Below, one piece after another: positions 11,066 to 21,676 of a stretch of 64,000 nucleotides of DNA; positions within the stretch are counted from its first letter, which is position 1, and each line of letters opens with the position of its first letter. The position numbers and the translations under genes were made by a program. Origin of the DNA: Streptomyces sp. NBC_00490 (GTDB taxonomy: Bacteria; Actinomycetota; Actinomycetes; Streptomycetales; Streptomycetaceae); NCBI RefSeq assembly GCF_036013645.1, contig NZ_CP107869.1, positions 7,006,001 through 7,070,000 on the forward strand, written 5' to 3'. The notes under the pieces were generated by a model, which did no database searches, was not told the DNA's origin, and was given only the letters and a program-made list of their open reading frames with translations.

Positions 11066-11277
11066 GGGGCGCATTCGGGCAACCGTCGGCGACCGTTGCC
11101 CGTGGAAGCCTTCTGCGGCCTACTGTTGAGAGGTGCGCCTGCCGTGCCCAGCTGCGGTCGGGGCATCCCCTTGCTCCTCCAGAGCAGGGGGAAGGGCTTT
11201 CCAACGCGGCGCCGTCGAAGGTTTGTCGGGCAACGGGCCGCGTGGCGTGGGCACCGCCGGCTGTGAGAGGGACGGGA

Positions 11278-13521
11278 ATGGAACCGACCGAGAGCGCCGC
11301 CCCGGACTCACGGCTGCGCCGGATGACGGGCGCCTGGCAGGCGAGCCGGCGGTCGACGCGGTCCGCACCCCGTCCGGGCGAGGAGACGCGCGCCCTCGGA
11401 CCGTACTCCGCCTCGGCAGCCGGACGTAGCCCCGTACAGCCCACCGAACACACCCCTGGACTGCCGGGCTCCGGGTCCGAGCGGCATCTGTCCTGGCCCG
11501 CGCTGCCCACCGGAGTCGTCGCGGCGGCCGGGTTCGTGCTCGGCGCCGGCTTCTACCGGGCCTTCACCGAAGGCCACGCGCTCTTCCCGTCCGGCACCGT
11601 CGGCTGGTCCCTGGCCCTGCTGAGCGGCATCATCGTCGGCCACCTGGTCGCGCTCGGCCGCGCCCGCTGGTGGGGCGGCACCGGCTCGGGCGCCGCCCTC
11701 ACCCTCGCCGTGCTGCTGCTGTACGGCTGGGTGCCCGCCGGGATGGTCAGCCTCACCGTCGTCGTCCTGGTCGGCATAGCCAGGCGCAACCGCTGGCGAC
11801 AGGGCGTCCTGCACGGCGCGGTGGACATCCTCGGCATCGGCGCCGGCGCCCTGGTGCTGGCCGCGTTCGGACGCGTTCCGTCCGTCGAGACCCCCTGGAA
11901 CCCCGACACCTGGACCTTCTACACCGCCCCCGGGGTGGTCCTCGTGGCGGCCGCCTACCTCGCGGTCACCCGCACCCTGCTGTGGTACCTGCACGCCCCG
12001 CGCACCGGCGGACTGCCCACCGTGGCCCGCACCGCCCTCGTCAGACAGGGCCTGGTCGCGGTCGCGCTGCTCGGTATCGCACCGCTGGTCTGCGTCGTCG
12101 CCGTCGCCAAACCGGTGCTGCTGCCGCTCTTCTCGATCCCGCTCATCGCCCTCGACTCCACCCTGTGGATAGCCAGGGCCCGGGCGGAGGAGCAGCTGCG
12201 CGACCCGCTGACCGGGCTCCCCAACCGGCAATGGCTCCTCGAACGGATCTGGACCGCCCTGGACGACGCCGAACGCATCGGCGCCCGGGCCGCCCTGATG
12301 CTCATCGACCTCGACCGCTTCCGGTCGGTCAACGACACCCTGGGCCACCTGGCCGGTGACCGGCTGCTCCTGCAGATAGCCGACCGGCTGCAGGCGGCCC
12401 TGCCGCGCGGAGCGGAGGCCGCACGGCTCGGCGGTGACGAGTTCGCCGTCTTACTGCCCGTCGCCGACTCCACGACGTCCGCGACCCGGGTCGCCCGCAA
12501 CCTCGTCGCGGCCCTCAGCTCCCCCCTCGACCTCGACGGGCTCACCCTCGTCCTGGAGGCCAGCGCCGGAGTCGCCGTCTTCCCCGACCACGCCCTGGAC
12601 GCCGAGGGGCTGCTGCGCCGGGCGGACGTGGCGATGTACCAGGCGAAGCGGGACCGTACCGGCGTCGAGGTCTACGAGTCCAAGCGGGACTCCAACACCC
12701 CCGACCGGCTCGGACTGCTGGGCGATCTGCGCCGGGCCCTGGACGCGCACGAGGTCCAGCTGCACTACCAGCCCAAGGTCCGCTTCGACGGACAGGTGGC
12801 GGGCCTGGAGGCCCTCGTCCGGTGGGTGCACCCGGAGCGCGGGAAGGTGCCGCCGGACGAGTTCATCGCCATCGCCGAGTCGTCGGGGCTGATGCCGCAC
12901 CTCACGGAGTACGTCCTGGACACCGCGCTCGCCCAGGTGGCCCGGTGGCGCGCCCAGGGCCTGTACGTGCCCGTCGCGGTCAACGTCTCCCCGCGCGACG
13001 TCCACACCCCCGGCTTCGCCGGCTCCGTCGCCGCCCGGCTGGCCCGGCACGGCGTCCCCGCGGGCTCGCTCCAGCTGGAGATCACCGAGCACGTGCTGCT
13101 GGAGGACCCGCAGCGCGCCGCCGACACCCTCGCGGGGCTGACCGGGCACGGCGTGAAGATGTCGCTGGACGACTTCGGCACGGGCTACTCGTCGCTGGTG
13201 CATCTGCGTCGGCTGCCGGTCAGCGAGCTGAAGATCGACCGCTCCTTCGTGGCGCGGCTGGCGATCGACACCGAGGACGCCGAGATCGTGCGGTGCACGG
13301 TGGACCTGGCTCACTCGCTGGGCCTCCTGGTGGTCGCCGAGGGCGTCGAGGACGACGAGACCTGGGAGCGGCTGCGGGACCTGGGCTGCGACGCCGTCCA
13401 GGGGTGGCTGGTCGCGGCGGCGATGCCGGCCGAGGAGGCCACCGCCTGGCTGCTGGCCCGGGGTTCACGCGGATGGCAGCGCCCGCGGGCGGCCCTGCCG
13501 GCGGCTGCCGCCGACGAGTAG
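11278..13521 (+). CDS. rmdB: Membrane GGDEF-EAL cyclic-di-GMP enzyme, RmdB-like
   Basis: A 747-residue protein. About 75 polar residues precede a hydrophobic region of several helices (about residues 75-290), then GGDEF (LGGDEFAVLL) and EAL domains. The EAL site is complete: LEALVRW, the Asn in VNVSPRD, EITE, DDFGTGY, the Lys in KIDRSF, EGVE and a late Gln, so phosphodiesterase activity is expected. The GGDEF inhibitory site reads RGAE instead of RxxD and is probably lost. Position between ligA and gatC and the lack of PAS match S. coelicolor RmdB (SCO5495), which degrades cyclic di-GMP. Codon 12451-12453 is TTA within the GGDEF domain, which would make translation depend on the bldA tRNA. 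ATG 11278 follows GAGAGGGACGG. Confidence 0.85.
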   Translation: MEPTESAAPDSRLRRMTGAWQASRRSTRSAPRPGEETRALGPYSASAAGRSPVQPTEHTPGLPGSGSERHLSWPALPTGVVAAAGFVLGAGFYRAFTEGHALFPSGTVGWSLALLSGIIVGHLVALGRARWWGGTGSGAALTLAVLLLYGWVPAGMVSLTVVVLVGIARRNRWRQGVLHGAVDILGIGAGALVLAAFGRVPSVETPWNPDTWTFYTAPGVVLVAAAYLAVTRTLLWYLHAPRTGGLPTVARTALVRQGLVAVALLGIAPLVCVVAVAKPVLLPLFSIPLIALDSTLWIARARAEEQLRDPLTGLPNRQWLLERIWTALDDAERIGARAALMLIDLDRFRSVNDTLGHLAGDRLLLQIADRLQAALPRGAEAARLGGDEFAVLLPVADSTTSATRVARNLVAALSSPLDLDGLTLVLEASAGVAVFPDHALDAEGLLRRADVAMYQAKRDRTGVEVYESKRDSNTPDRLGLLGDLRRALDAHEVQLHYQPKVRFDGQVAGLEALVRWVHPERGKVPPDEFIAIAESSGLMPHLTEYVLDTALAQVARWRAQGLYVPVAVNVSPRDVHTPGFAGSVAARLARHGVPAGSLQLEITEHVLLEDPQRAADTLAGLTGHGVKMSLDDFGTGYSSLVHLRRLPVSELKIDRSFVARLAIDTEDAEIVRCTVDLAHSLGLLVVAEGVEDDETWERLRDLGCDAVQGWLVAAAMPAEEATAWLLARGSRGWQRPRAALPAAAADE

Positions 13522-13533
13522 CCAGGCGCTCTC

Positions 13534-13652
13534 CGCCCCCGCCGCCCTTACCCGTTCCCCTCCCCAGGGGCTGCCGCCCCTCCGGCGTTCGAGGAGCGGG
13601 GGTCCAGGAGGCTCCGCCCCCTGGACCCCCGCTCCTCGAACGCCGGAGGGGC
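13534..13652. repeat. Palindromic intergenic repeat, copy 1
   Basis: Two parts. Positions 13534-13581 are 48 nt that recur as an exact reverse complement at 48395-48442. They run into a perfect 32-bp inverted repeat (arms 13576-13607 and 13621-13652, 13-nt loop). The stem can act as a terminator for the GGDEF-EAL gene. Similar elements with CGGCGTTTGAGGACGAGG-like cores are scattered through many Streptomyces genomes (general experience). No reading frame is evident; the 238-bp gap otherwise holds the gatC promoter region. Confidence 0.8.
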
Positions 13653-13759
13653 TGAATTCACCGACGCCGACCGGGGGCGAGGAAACCGTTTCACGGGCAC
13701 AGGGCGCCGCCCCATAGGATTGGCCCCAAACCACACACTCCCACCCAGAGGATCGCTGC

Positions 13760-14056
13760 ATGCCTGGCATCACGCGCGAGGAGGTCGCCCACCTCGCACG
13801 GCTGGCGCGTCTGGAGCTGAAGCCCGAAGAGCTCGAGCACTTCGCGGGACAGCTGGACGACATCATCGGCGCGGTCGCACGCGTCAGCGAGGTCGCCGAC
13901 CAAGACGTACCGCCGACCTCGCACCCGCTCCCGCTGACGAACGTCATGCGGGCGGACGAGGTCCGTCCGTCGCTCACCCCCGAGCAGGCGCTCTCCGGCG
14001 CCCCGGCCCAGGAGCAGCAGCGTTTCAAGGTGCCGCAGATCCTGGGGGAGGACTAA
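13760..14056 (+). CDS. gatC: Asp/Glu-tRNA amidotransferase subunit C
   Basis: A 98-residue subunit of GatCAB, which converts Glu-tRNA(Gln) and Asp-tRNA(Asn) to the amidated forms in bacteria lacking GlnRS or AsnRS. The N-terminal [17 protein letters not shown] and the later MRADEV and the Pro-rich PPTSHPLP segment are typical; GatC wraps around the GatA-GatB interface. Length is normal for the family. ATG 13760 begins an operon in which gatA follows after 5 bp. Confidence 0.93.
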   Translation: MPGITREEVAHLARLARLELKPEELEHFAGQLDDIIGAVARVSEVADQDVPPTSHPLPLTNVMRADEVRPSLTPEQALSGAPAQEQQRFKVPQILGED

Positions 14057-14061
14057 CCGCC

Positions 14062-15560
<1,499 letters not shown>

Positions 15561-15564
<4 letters not shown>

Positions 15565-15800
15565 GCGCACTGACCAAGGCCAAGGGCTTCAAGAAGTCCA
15601 AGTCCGGCACGTACCTGTCCATCGCCGGGACCGCGTTCGGCGCGATCGGCGTCGCCAAGCGGCTCAAGAAGGCCCGCGCCGACAAGGACACCCTGGTCCT
15701 CATCGACGCCACCGTGTCCGCCGTCGCCATCGTCACCGGCCTCGCCATCCTCTACCGCGAGCTGAAGCGGCTGGGCGACGACGACGTCCTGCTGGGCTGA
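15561..15800 (+). CDS. Small membrane protein within the gatCAB operon
   Basis: A 79-residue protein whose GTG overlaps the gatA stop (GTGA) and which ends 15 bp before gatB. The N-terminus is strongly basic (Lys-rich), followed by two moderately hydrophobic segments (about residues 19-31 and 47-66) separated by a charged [11 protein letters not shown] stretch, and an acidic tail. It looks like a small inner-membrane protein. I do not recognise a family. Its tight insertion between gatA and gatB implies co-expression with the amidotransferase, but nothing shows a functional link. Confidence 0.75.
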
Positions 15801-15815
15801 GAGGGAAGTTTCACC

Positions 15816-17330
15816 GTGACCACCACGACCGACCTGGAGTCGTACGAGGACGCACTCGCGTCGTACGACCCCGTCATGGGCCTCGAGGTCCATGTCGAAC
15901 TCGGCACCAAGACCAAGATGTTCTGCGGCTGTTCGACCGAACTCGGTCAGGACGCCAACACGCAGACCTGCCCCGTCTGCCTCGGCCTGCCCGGCGCGCT
16001 CCCGGTCGTCAACGCGACCGGAGTCGAGTCGGCGATCAGGATCGGTCTCGCGCTGAACTGCGAGATCGCCGAGTGGTGCCGCTTCGCCCGGAAGAACTAC
16101 TTCTATCCGGACATGCCGAAGAACTTCCAGACCTCCCAGTACGACGAGCCGATCGCCTTCAACGGCTACCTCGACGTCCAGCTGGAGGACGGCGAGACCT
16201 TCCGTGTGGAGATCGAGCGCGCCCACATGGAGGAGGACACCGGCAAGTCGCTGCACGTCGGCGGTGCCACCGGCCGCATCCACGGCGCGTCCCACTCGCT
16301 GCTGGACTACAACCGGGCCGGCATCCCCCTCATCGAGATCGTCACCAAGCCGATCGAGGGCGCCGGCGAGCGTGCTCCCGAGGTCGCGAAGGCGTACGTC
16401 GCCGAGCTGCGCGAGCTCATCAAGGCGCTCGGTGTCTCCGAGGCCCGTATGGAGCAGGGGCAGATGCGCTGCGACGTGAACCTGTCGCTGCGCCCGCACG
16501 GCCGCGAGAAGTTCGGCACCCGCAGCGAGACCAAGAACGTCAACTCGCTGCGTTCCGTGGAGCGCGCCGCCCGCTTCGAGATCCAGCGGCATGCCGCCGT
16601 ACTCAACAGCGGCGGGACGATCATCCAGGAGACCCGGCACTTCCACGAGGACACCGGGTCGACGACCTCGGGCCGCGTGAAGGAGGAGGCCGAGGACTAC
16701 CGGTACTTCCCCGAGCCGGACCTCGTTCCGGTGGCCCCCTCGCGCGAGTGGGTCGAGGAGATCCGCGCCGGTCTGCCCGAACTGCCGCTGGCCCGCCGCA
16801 ACCGCCTCGTCGCGGAGTGGGGCATCTCGGCGCTGGACATGCAGGCGATCCTCAACGCCGGTGCGCTGGACCCGATCGTCGCCACGATCGACGCCGGCGC
16901 GGACGCGGCCTCCGCCCGCAAGTGGTGGATGGGCGAACTCGCCCGCAGCGCCAACGAGTCGGGCACGTCGCTGGACGAGCTGGCCATCACCCCGGCGCAG
17001 GTCGCCCGGGTCACCGAGCTCGTCGCCAAGGGTGACCTCAACGACAAGCTGGCCCGTCAGGTCATCGAAGGCGTCCTCGCGGGCGAAGGCACCCCGGACG
17101 AGGTCGTCGACAAGCGCGGTCTGAAGGTCGTCTCCGACGAGGGTGCGCTGACCACCGCCGTCGAGGAGGCCATCGCCGGCAACCCGGGCATCGCCGACAA
17201 GATCCGCGGCGGCAAGGTCGCCGCCGCCGGCGCCCTGGTCGGCGCGGTCATGAAGGCGACCCGCGGTCAGGCCGACGCGGCCCGCGTCAAGGAACTGATC
17301 CTGGAGAAGCTGGGCGTCAGCGAGGGCTGA
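15816..17330 (+). CDS. gatB: Asp/Glu-tRNA amidotransferase subunit B
   Basis: A 504-residue subunit that phosphorylates and then amidates the misacylated tRNA. The N-terminal core contains GLEVHVEL, the zinc-type cysteines (FCGCSTEL and [10 protein letters not shown]), [19 protein letters not shown] and the [11 protein letters not shown] active-site block. The tail domain (about residues 355-500) is the YqeY-like helical region that contacts the tRNA. GTG 15816 is preceded by GAGAGGGAAG. A strong stem-loop follows the stop at 17343-17375. Confidence 0.96.
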   Translation: MTTTTDLESYEDALASYDPVMGLEVHVELGTKTKMFCGCSTELGQDANTQTCPVCLGLPGALPVVNATGVESAIRIGLALNCEIAEWCRFARKNYFYPDMPKNFQTSQYDEPIAFNGYLDVQLEDGETFRVEIERAHMEEDTGKSLHVGGATGRIHGASHSLLDYNRAGIPLIEIVTKPIEGAGERAPEVAKAYVAELRELIKALGVSEARMEQGQMRCDVNLSLRPHGREKFGTRSETKNVNSLRSVERAARFEIQRHAAVLNSGGTIIQETRHFHEDTGSTTSGRVKEEAEDYRYFPEPDLVPVAPSREWVEEIRAGLPELPLARRNRLVAEWGISALDMQAILNAGALDPIVATIDAGADAASARKWWMGELARSANESGTSLDELAITPAQVARVTELVAKGDLNDKLARQVIEGVLAGEGTPDEVVDKRGLKVVSDEGALTTAVEEAIAGNPGIADKIRGGKVAAAGALVGAVMKATRGQADAARVKELILEKLGVSEG

Positions 17331-17342
17331 GGCAGGCGTGGG

Positions 17343-17375
17343 CGGGGCCCCGGAGGCATGACCTCCGGGGCCCCG
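17343..17375. terminator. Terminator between convergent genes
   Basis: Perfect 14-bp stem (CGGGGCCCCGGAGG paired with CCTCCGGGGCCCCG) around a 5-nt loop. It starts 12 bp after gatB and ends 3 bp before the stop of the convergent methyltransferase gene, so it can terminate both directions. Confidence 0.85.
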
Positions 17376-17378
17376 CTG

Positions 17379-18188
17379 TCACTTACGGCGTCCCACGACC
17401 CGCGCGAAACCGAGCACATGCTCGACGTCGGCGTGCATCAGGTCGACCGACCAGCGCGCCATGTCCGCCATGAACTCGCTGGAGCTCTCCTCGGCGCACA
17501 CCTCGCTCCACAGCAGCCAGTCGCGCCAGCCGTCCTCCAGCCAGTCGGCCGTCTCGACCGTCACGGCCCCGCCGCGCGTCCACAGCCGCCGCCACCAGGC
17601 GGGGGAGTGGAAGGCCCAGAACCCGGGGTCCTTCTCCCAGTACTCCGTCAGATGCGCCGGAGGGTCGTCGCCCTCCAACTCCTCCCGAAGCGCCGGTACG
17701 ACGACCCCGATCCGCCCGCCGGGCTTCAACAGCCGCGCCAGCGTGGGCAGATACAGGTCGTTCGTGCCGAAGTACTGATACGCGTCGACGGAGACGATCG
17801 CGTCGAACGTGCCCTCGCCGAACGGCAGGTCGTGCGCCTCGGCGTACACCGGCAGCACACGGTCGCCGACACCCGCCTCGGCGACGCGTACGGCGTTCTC
17901 GTCGGCCCCGACCCACAGGTCGGCGGCGGTGACCTGGACGTCGTACTCCTTGGCGAGGAACACGGAGGTCATGGCGCGGCCGCAGCCCAGGTCGAGGACG
18001 CGGGCGCCGGGGCGCAGCCGGTCCAGGCCCAGCGCGGGCGCCAGCCACTCCAGCAGCCACAGCGCGTTGGGGCCCATCTGGTTCTCGATGACCCAGCGGA
18101 CGTCGTAGCCGTTGCTGCGCGGATAGCGGCTCTGGGTCAGCCGCCGGACGAGGTCCTCACTCGAGGCACTCGGGGTGATGTCTGACAT
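17379..18188 (-). CDS. SAM-dependent methyltransferase
   Basis: A 269-residue class I methyltransferase. The SAM motif is VLDLGCGRAMTS (about residues 64-75), followed by the acidic AADLWVG turn, the motif II region FDAIVSVDAYQYFG and KPGGRIGVVVP. The C-terminal WF-rich half (FWAFHSPAWWRRLW ...) is likely the substrate cap and resembles cyclopropane-fatty-acid-synthase-like or small-molecule methyltransferases. Substrate unknown. ATG 18188 is used; convergent with gatB. Confidence 0.82.
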   Translation of the reverse strand: MSDITPSASSEDLVRRLTQSRYPRSNGYDVRWVIENQMGPNALWLLEWLAPALGLDRLRPGARVLDLGCGRAMTSVFLAKEYDVQVTAADLWVGADENAVRVAEAGVGDRVLPVYAEAHDLPFGEGTFDAIVSVDAYQYFGTNDLYLPTLARLLKPGGRIGVVVPALREELEGDDPPAHLTEYWEKDPGFWAFHSPAWWRRLWTRGGAVTVETADWLEDGWRDWLLWSEVCAEESSSEFMADMARWSVDLMHADVEHVLGFARVVGRRK

Positions 18189-18374
18189 CGGTGAACGGGC
18201 TCCTTGAGTCCTTCGTAGGGAAGAGATGTGCAGAGGAGCTCGGTCGGACCTTCAAAAAATCAACCTGCTTCGGTCGGCGGCGGAAAGCCGGAGACGGCGG
18301 ACGGCGGGACCGTAGCAGGGGGCGAGGCCGTCCGGCACCCGATTTCCCAGGGGGACGCGCTACGCTCGCCCGCC

Positions 18375-18671
18375 ATGAACGGACGCGGTGATTCCGAGAT
18401 ACCGGAGGAGTACGCGGACCCGGCCGAGGACGCGCGGCGGGCCCGCTGGGCGGCTCTTGCCACCGGGGCCGTGCTGACGCTCGCGGGCATGGCGGCCTCG
18501 GCGCTCCGCTTCACGGGATCCGTCCCGGCGCTCGTCCCGGCCGCCTACGCCACCGGGGCCGCGGTCTGTGCGCTCGCGTCGGTGCTGGGTTCCCGGGGAC
18601 GCACCCGCAGGGCGCTGTGGCTGCTGATCGTCGGCGTGATGGTGATGGCGCTGGGCGACCAGTTCGACTGA
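18375..18671 (+). CDS. Small membrane protein, 98 aa
   Basis: A 98-residue protein: a 25-residue acidic/charged N-terminus, then three hydrophobic segments (about residues 29-47, 50-68 and 77-93). No family recognised. The ATG has no ribosome site; a TACGCT hexamer at 18361-18366 lies 8 bp before it. That is the spacing expected for a -10 box of a leaderless transcript, and leaderless genes are common in Streptomyces. Alternatively a GTG further upstream could be used, but those residues look non-coding. Confidence 0.6.
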   Translation: MNGRGDSEIPEEYADPAEDARRARWAALATGAVLTLAGMAASALRFTGSVPALVPAAYATGAAVCALASVLGSRGRTRRALWLLIVGVMVMALGDQFD

Positions 18672-18862
18672 GGTGACAGAGAGGCCGTTACTGTCCTGTG
18701 ATCTGCCTCCCACTCCTGTGAATAAAAGCACGAATGCGGTAAACGATCATTTCTGGCTGCAAGAGTGGTCTCCGCATTGCTCATGCGTTCTTTGCGGGCT
18801 GTTCTTCTCATCGACGACTGTTCCCGGTCAAAGATCCATAAATCCACCCGGGAGCACGTTTC
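18672..18862. other. AT-richer gap upstream of the MMPL gene
   Basis: About 190 bp with noticeably more A and T than its surroundings, including runs such as AATAAAAG and ATAAATCC. No frame with Streptomyces-like codon use is present. It should carry the promoter of the MMPL transporter gene. I see no convincing repeat or hairpin. Confidence 0.4.
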
Positions 18863-21091
18863 GTGGCAGCCCTCGCACGCTGGTGTGTCCAGCGCCGCCT
18901 CGTCGCCGTTCTGCTGTGGCTCCTCGCCTTCGGCGGGGTGACCGCGGCGGCCGTGGCCACCGGCTCGGCGTACTCGAATGACTACGAGGTCCCCGGCACC
19001 GAGTCGGGCCGCGCCACCCAACTGCTGCGCGAAGGCTTCCCGGAGCTCGGCGGGGACAGCGACACCGTCGTCTGGCACACCGCGTCCGGCACGGTCCGTG
19101 CCTCCGCCGTCGAACAGACCATGACCCGGACCCTCGACGAGATCGCCGATCTGCCCGCAGTGGCCGCCGTCGTCAGTCCGTACGACGAGCAGGGCGCCAC
19201 CCAGATCAGCGAGAACGGCCGGACCGCGTACGCCACGGTCACCTTCGACGACCGGGCCGAGGACATCGACGAGGGCCAGGCACAGGCCGTCGTCGACACC
19301 GCCGAGAAGGCGCGCAGCGACGGGCTCCAGGTGGAGCTGGGCGGCAGCGCCATCGCCCTCACCGAGTCCTCGGGCGGACATCTCGCCGAGGCCGTCGGCG
19401 TGCTCGTCGCCGCGCTCGTGCTGTTCCTCGCCTTCGGCTCGCTCGCCGCCTCACTGCTGCCCATCGCCACCGCGCTGGTCAGCGTCGGCACGGCCTACGC
19501 CGGGATCGTGCTGCTCGGGCACGCCATGACCGTCGCCGACTTCGCGCCCATGCTCGGCATGCTGATCGGGCTCGGCGTCGGCATCGACTACGCCCTGTTC
19601 ATCGTGACCCGGCACCGGCGCGGACTGAAACGCGGACTGGGCGTCGCCGAGTCCATCACCAACGCCGTCGCGACCACCGGACGGGCCGTCGTCTTCGCGG
19701 GTGCCACGGTTTGCATCGCCCTGCTGGGCATGCTGATCCTCCGGCTGAGCTTCCTCAACGGCGTCGCGATAGCCGCCTCGCTCACCGTCGTCCTCACCGT
19801 CGCGGCCTCCGTCACCCTGCTGCCCGCCCTGCTCTCCTTCATCGGCATGCGCGCCCTGAGCCGCCGCGAGCGACGCCACCTGGACGAGCACGGCCCGCAG
19901 CCCGAGCTGCCGACCGGGCTCGCCGCGCGCTGGTCGGCGTTCGTGGAACGCCACCCCAAGCTGCTCGGCGCGGTCGCCCTCGCCGTCATGACCGTCCTGG
20001 CCCTGCCCACGCTGGGTCTGCACCTGGGCACCTCCGACCAGGGCAACAACCCGCAGGCGTCCACCACCCGCCAGGCCTACGACCTGCTCGCCGGCGGCTT
20101 CGGCCCCGGCGTCAACGGCCCGCTGACCCTGGTGACCCACGTCGACGGCGCCGAGGACAAGCTCCTCCTCGACAACCTCGACGCCACCATCCGCACCACC
20201 GAGGGCGTCGCCTCGGCGACTCCGGTGACCTACGACGCGGGCGGGGACACCGGGTACTTCACGATCGTCCCGGAGTCGTCCCCGCAGTCCCAGAAGACCA
20301 GCGACCTCGTCGACCGGCTGCGCACCGAGGTGCTGCCGCGCGCCGAGACCGGCACCTCGCTCGACATCCAGGTCGGCGGTGTGACGGCGTCGTACGACGA
20401 CTTCGCCGAGGTGATCGTCGGCAAGCTGCCCCTGTTCGTCGGCGTCGTCATCGGCCTGGGCTGTCTGCTGCTCCTGCTCGCCTTCCGGTCCGTCGGCATC
20501 CCGCTGAAGGCGGCCGCGATGAACGTCGCCGCGGTCGCCGCCGCCTTCGGGATCGTCGTCGCGATCTTCCAGTGGGGCTGGGGGAGCGAGTTCCTGGGCC
20601 TCGGCCGGGCCGGGCCGATCGAGCCCTTCCTGCCGGTGATCATGGTGTCCGTCCTCTTCGGGCTCTCCATGGACTACCAGGTCTTCCTGGTCAGCCGGAT
20701 GTACGAGGAGTGGCTGGAGACCGGCGACAACCGGCGGGCCGTCCGCGTCGGCCTCGCCGAGACCAGCCGGGTGATCAACTCCGCCGCGGTCATCATGATC
20801 TCGGTCTTCCTCGCCTTCGTCCTCAGCGGCGACCGCGTGATCGCCATGTTCGGCATCGCCCTCGCCGCCGCCGTCGCCCTCGACGCGTTCGTCCTGCGCA
20901 CCCTGCTCGTCCCCGCCCTCATGCACCTGCTCGGCGGCGCCAACTGGTGGCTGCCGGGCTGGCTGGACCGCCGGATGCCCCGCATCAGCATCGAGCCGCC
21001 CGAGTGCCGGGCCGCCCATGCGAGGCTGGACGGCGTCGTGGCGGAGCTGGAGAAGGAGCGGGACATCGATGTACGCGATATCGCTGGGTGA
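18863..21091 (+). CDS. MMPL/RND-family membrane transporter
   Basis: A 742-residue transporter of the MmpL type: one N-terminal helix (residues 8-33), a roughly 130-residue extracytoplasmic loop, a bundle of helices, then the same arrangement again (second loop about residues 395-515), giving about 11-12 helices. The conserved Asp-Tyr proton-relay motifs are present twice (GVGIDYALFIVTRHR and GLSMDYQVFLVSRMYEEW). Relatives export lipids, siderophores or drugs using the proton gradient; the substrate here is unknown. The GTG start at 18863 follows GGGAGC. The end overlaps the following GNAT gene by 23 bp. Confidence 0.88.
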   Translation: MAALARWCVQRRLVAVLLWLLAFGGVTAAAVATGSAYSNDYEVPGTESGRATQLLREGFPELGGDSDTVVWHTASGTVRASAVEQTMTRTLDEIADLPAVAAVVSPYDEQGATQISENGRTAYATVTFDDRAEDIDEGQAQAVVDTAEKARSDGLQVELGGSAIALTESSGGHLAEAVGVLVAALVLFLAFGSLAASLLPIATALVSVGTAYAGIVLLGHAMTVADFAPMLGMLIGLGVGIDYALFIVTRHRRGLKRGLGVAESITNAVATTGRAVVFAGATVCIALLGMLILRLSFLNGVAIAASLTVVLTVAASVTLLPALLSFIGMRALSRRERRHLDEHGPQPELPTGLAARWSAFVERHPKLLGAVALAVMTVLALPTLGLHLGTSDQGNNPQASTTRQAYDLLAGGFGPGVNGPLTLVTHVDGAEDKLLLDNLDATIRTTEGVASATPVTYDAGGDTGYFTIVPESSPQSQKTSDLVDRLRTEVLPRAETGTSLDIQVGGVTASYDDFAEVIVGKLPLFVGVVIGLGCLLLLLAFRSVGIPLKAAAMNVAAVAAAFGIVVAIFQWGWGSEFLGLGRAGPIEPFLPVIMVSVLFGLSMDYQVFLVSRMYEEWLETGDNRRAVRVGLAETSRVINSAAVIMISVFLAFVLSGDRVIAMFGIALAAAVALDAFVLRTLLVPALMHLLGGANWWLPGWLDRRMPRISIEPPECRAAHARLDGVVAELEKERDIDVRDIAG

Positions 21092-21641
21092 CGGCGCCGA
21101 ACTGCGTCCGCTGGAGCCGTGGCACGCGGAGGAGTTCCTGGCGAACCTGGACCGCGGCAGGGAGTTCATCGGGGAGTTCATCCCCTTCGGCTCCCACGTG
21201 GTGGACGTGGAGTCCGCGCGCGAGACGCTCCAGCGCTACGCCCGGATGCGTTCCGACGACACCGGCGGCTACCACGGCATCTGGCTCGACGGAAAGCTCG
21301 TCGGCGGAGTGCTCACCCTCAACTTCGACGCCGCTCAGGGCAACGCCGAGGTCGGGTGCTGGCTGGAGCCCGCCGCCACCGGGCGCGGGCTGATCACCCG
21401 GGCGATGCGGGTGCTCATCGACTGGGTGATCGAGGAGCGCGGCATCCACCGCGTCGAATGGATCGCCGCCGCCGGCAACACCAACAGCCTCAATGTCGCC
21501 CGGCGGCTGGGGATGACCCGCGACGGTGTCCACCGCCAGGCGCACCTCTATGGTGGGGTGCGGCACGATCTCGAGGTGTGGTCGGTGCTGGCGCCCGAGT
21601 GGCGTGAGGCACGCGCGCGTGCTGCTCACAACGATCATTAA
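21069..21641 (+). CDS. GNAT-family N-acetyltransferase, RimJ/RimL-like
   Basis: A 190-residue acetyltransferase. The acetyl-CoA pyrophosphate loop appears as EPAATGRGLITRA (about residues 98-110), and EWIAAAGNTNSLNVARRLGM is the typical RimJ/RimL C-terminal motif. The family acetylates ribosomal protein N-termini or small molecules; the target is unknown. The ATG at 21069 is preceded by GGAGAAGGAGCGGG and lies inside the end of the transporter gene, so the two are coupled. Confidence 0.85.
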   Translation: MYAISLGDGAELRPLEPWHAEEFLANLDRGREFIGEFIPFGSHVVDVESARETLQRYARMRSDDTGGYHGIWLDGKLVGGVLTLNFDAAQGNAEVGCWLEPAATGRGLITRAMRVLIDWVIEERGIHRVEWIAAAGNTNSLNVARRLGMTRDGVHRQAHLYGGVRHDLEVWSVLAPEWREARARAAHNDH

Positions 21642-21676
21642 GAAACCTCTCAGACTGCGTCCGTACGGTGCGAGGT

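Noticed and set aside
13534..13759. Insertion-sequence remnant in the gap before gatC
   Set aside because: No transposase fragment or target duplication is visible; the palindromic content fits a dispersed non-coding repeat.
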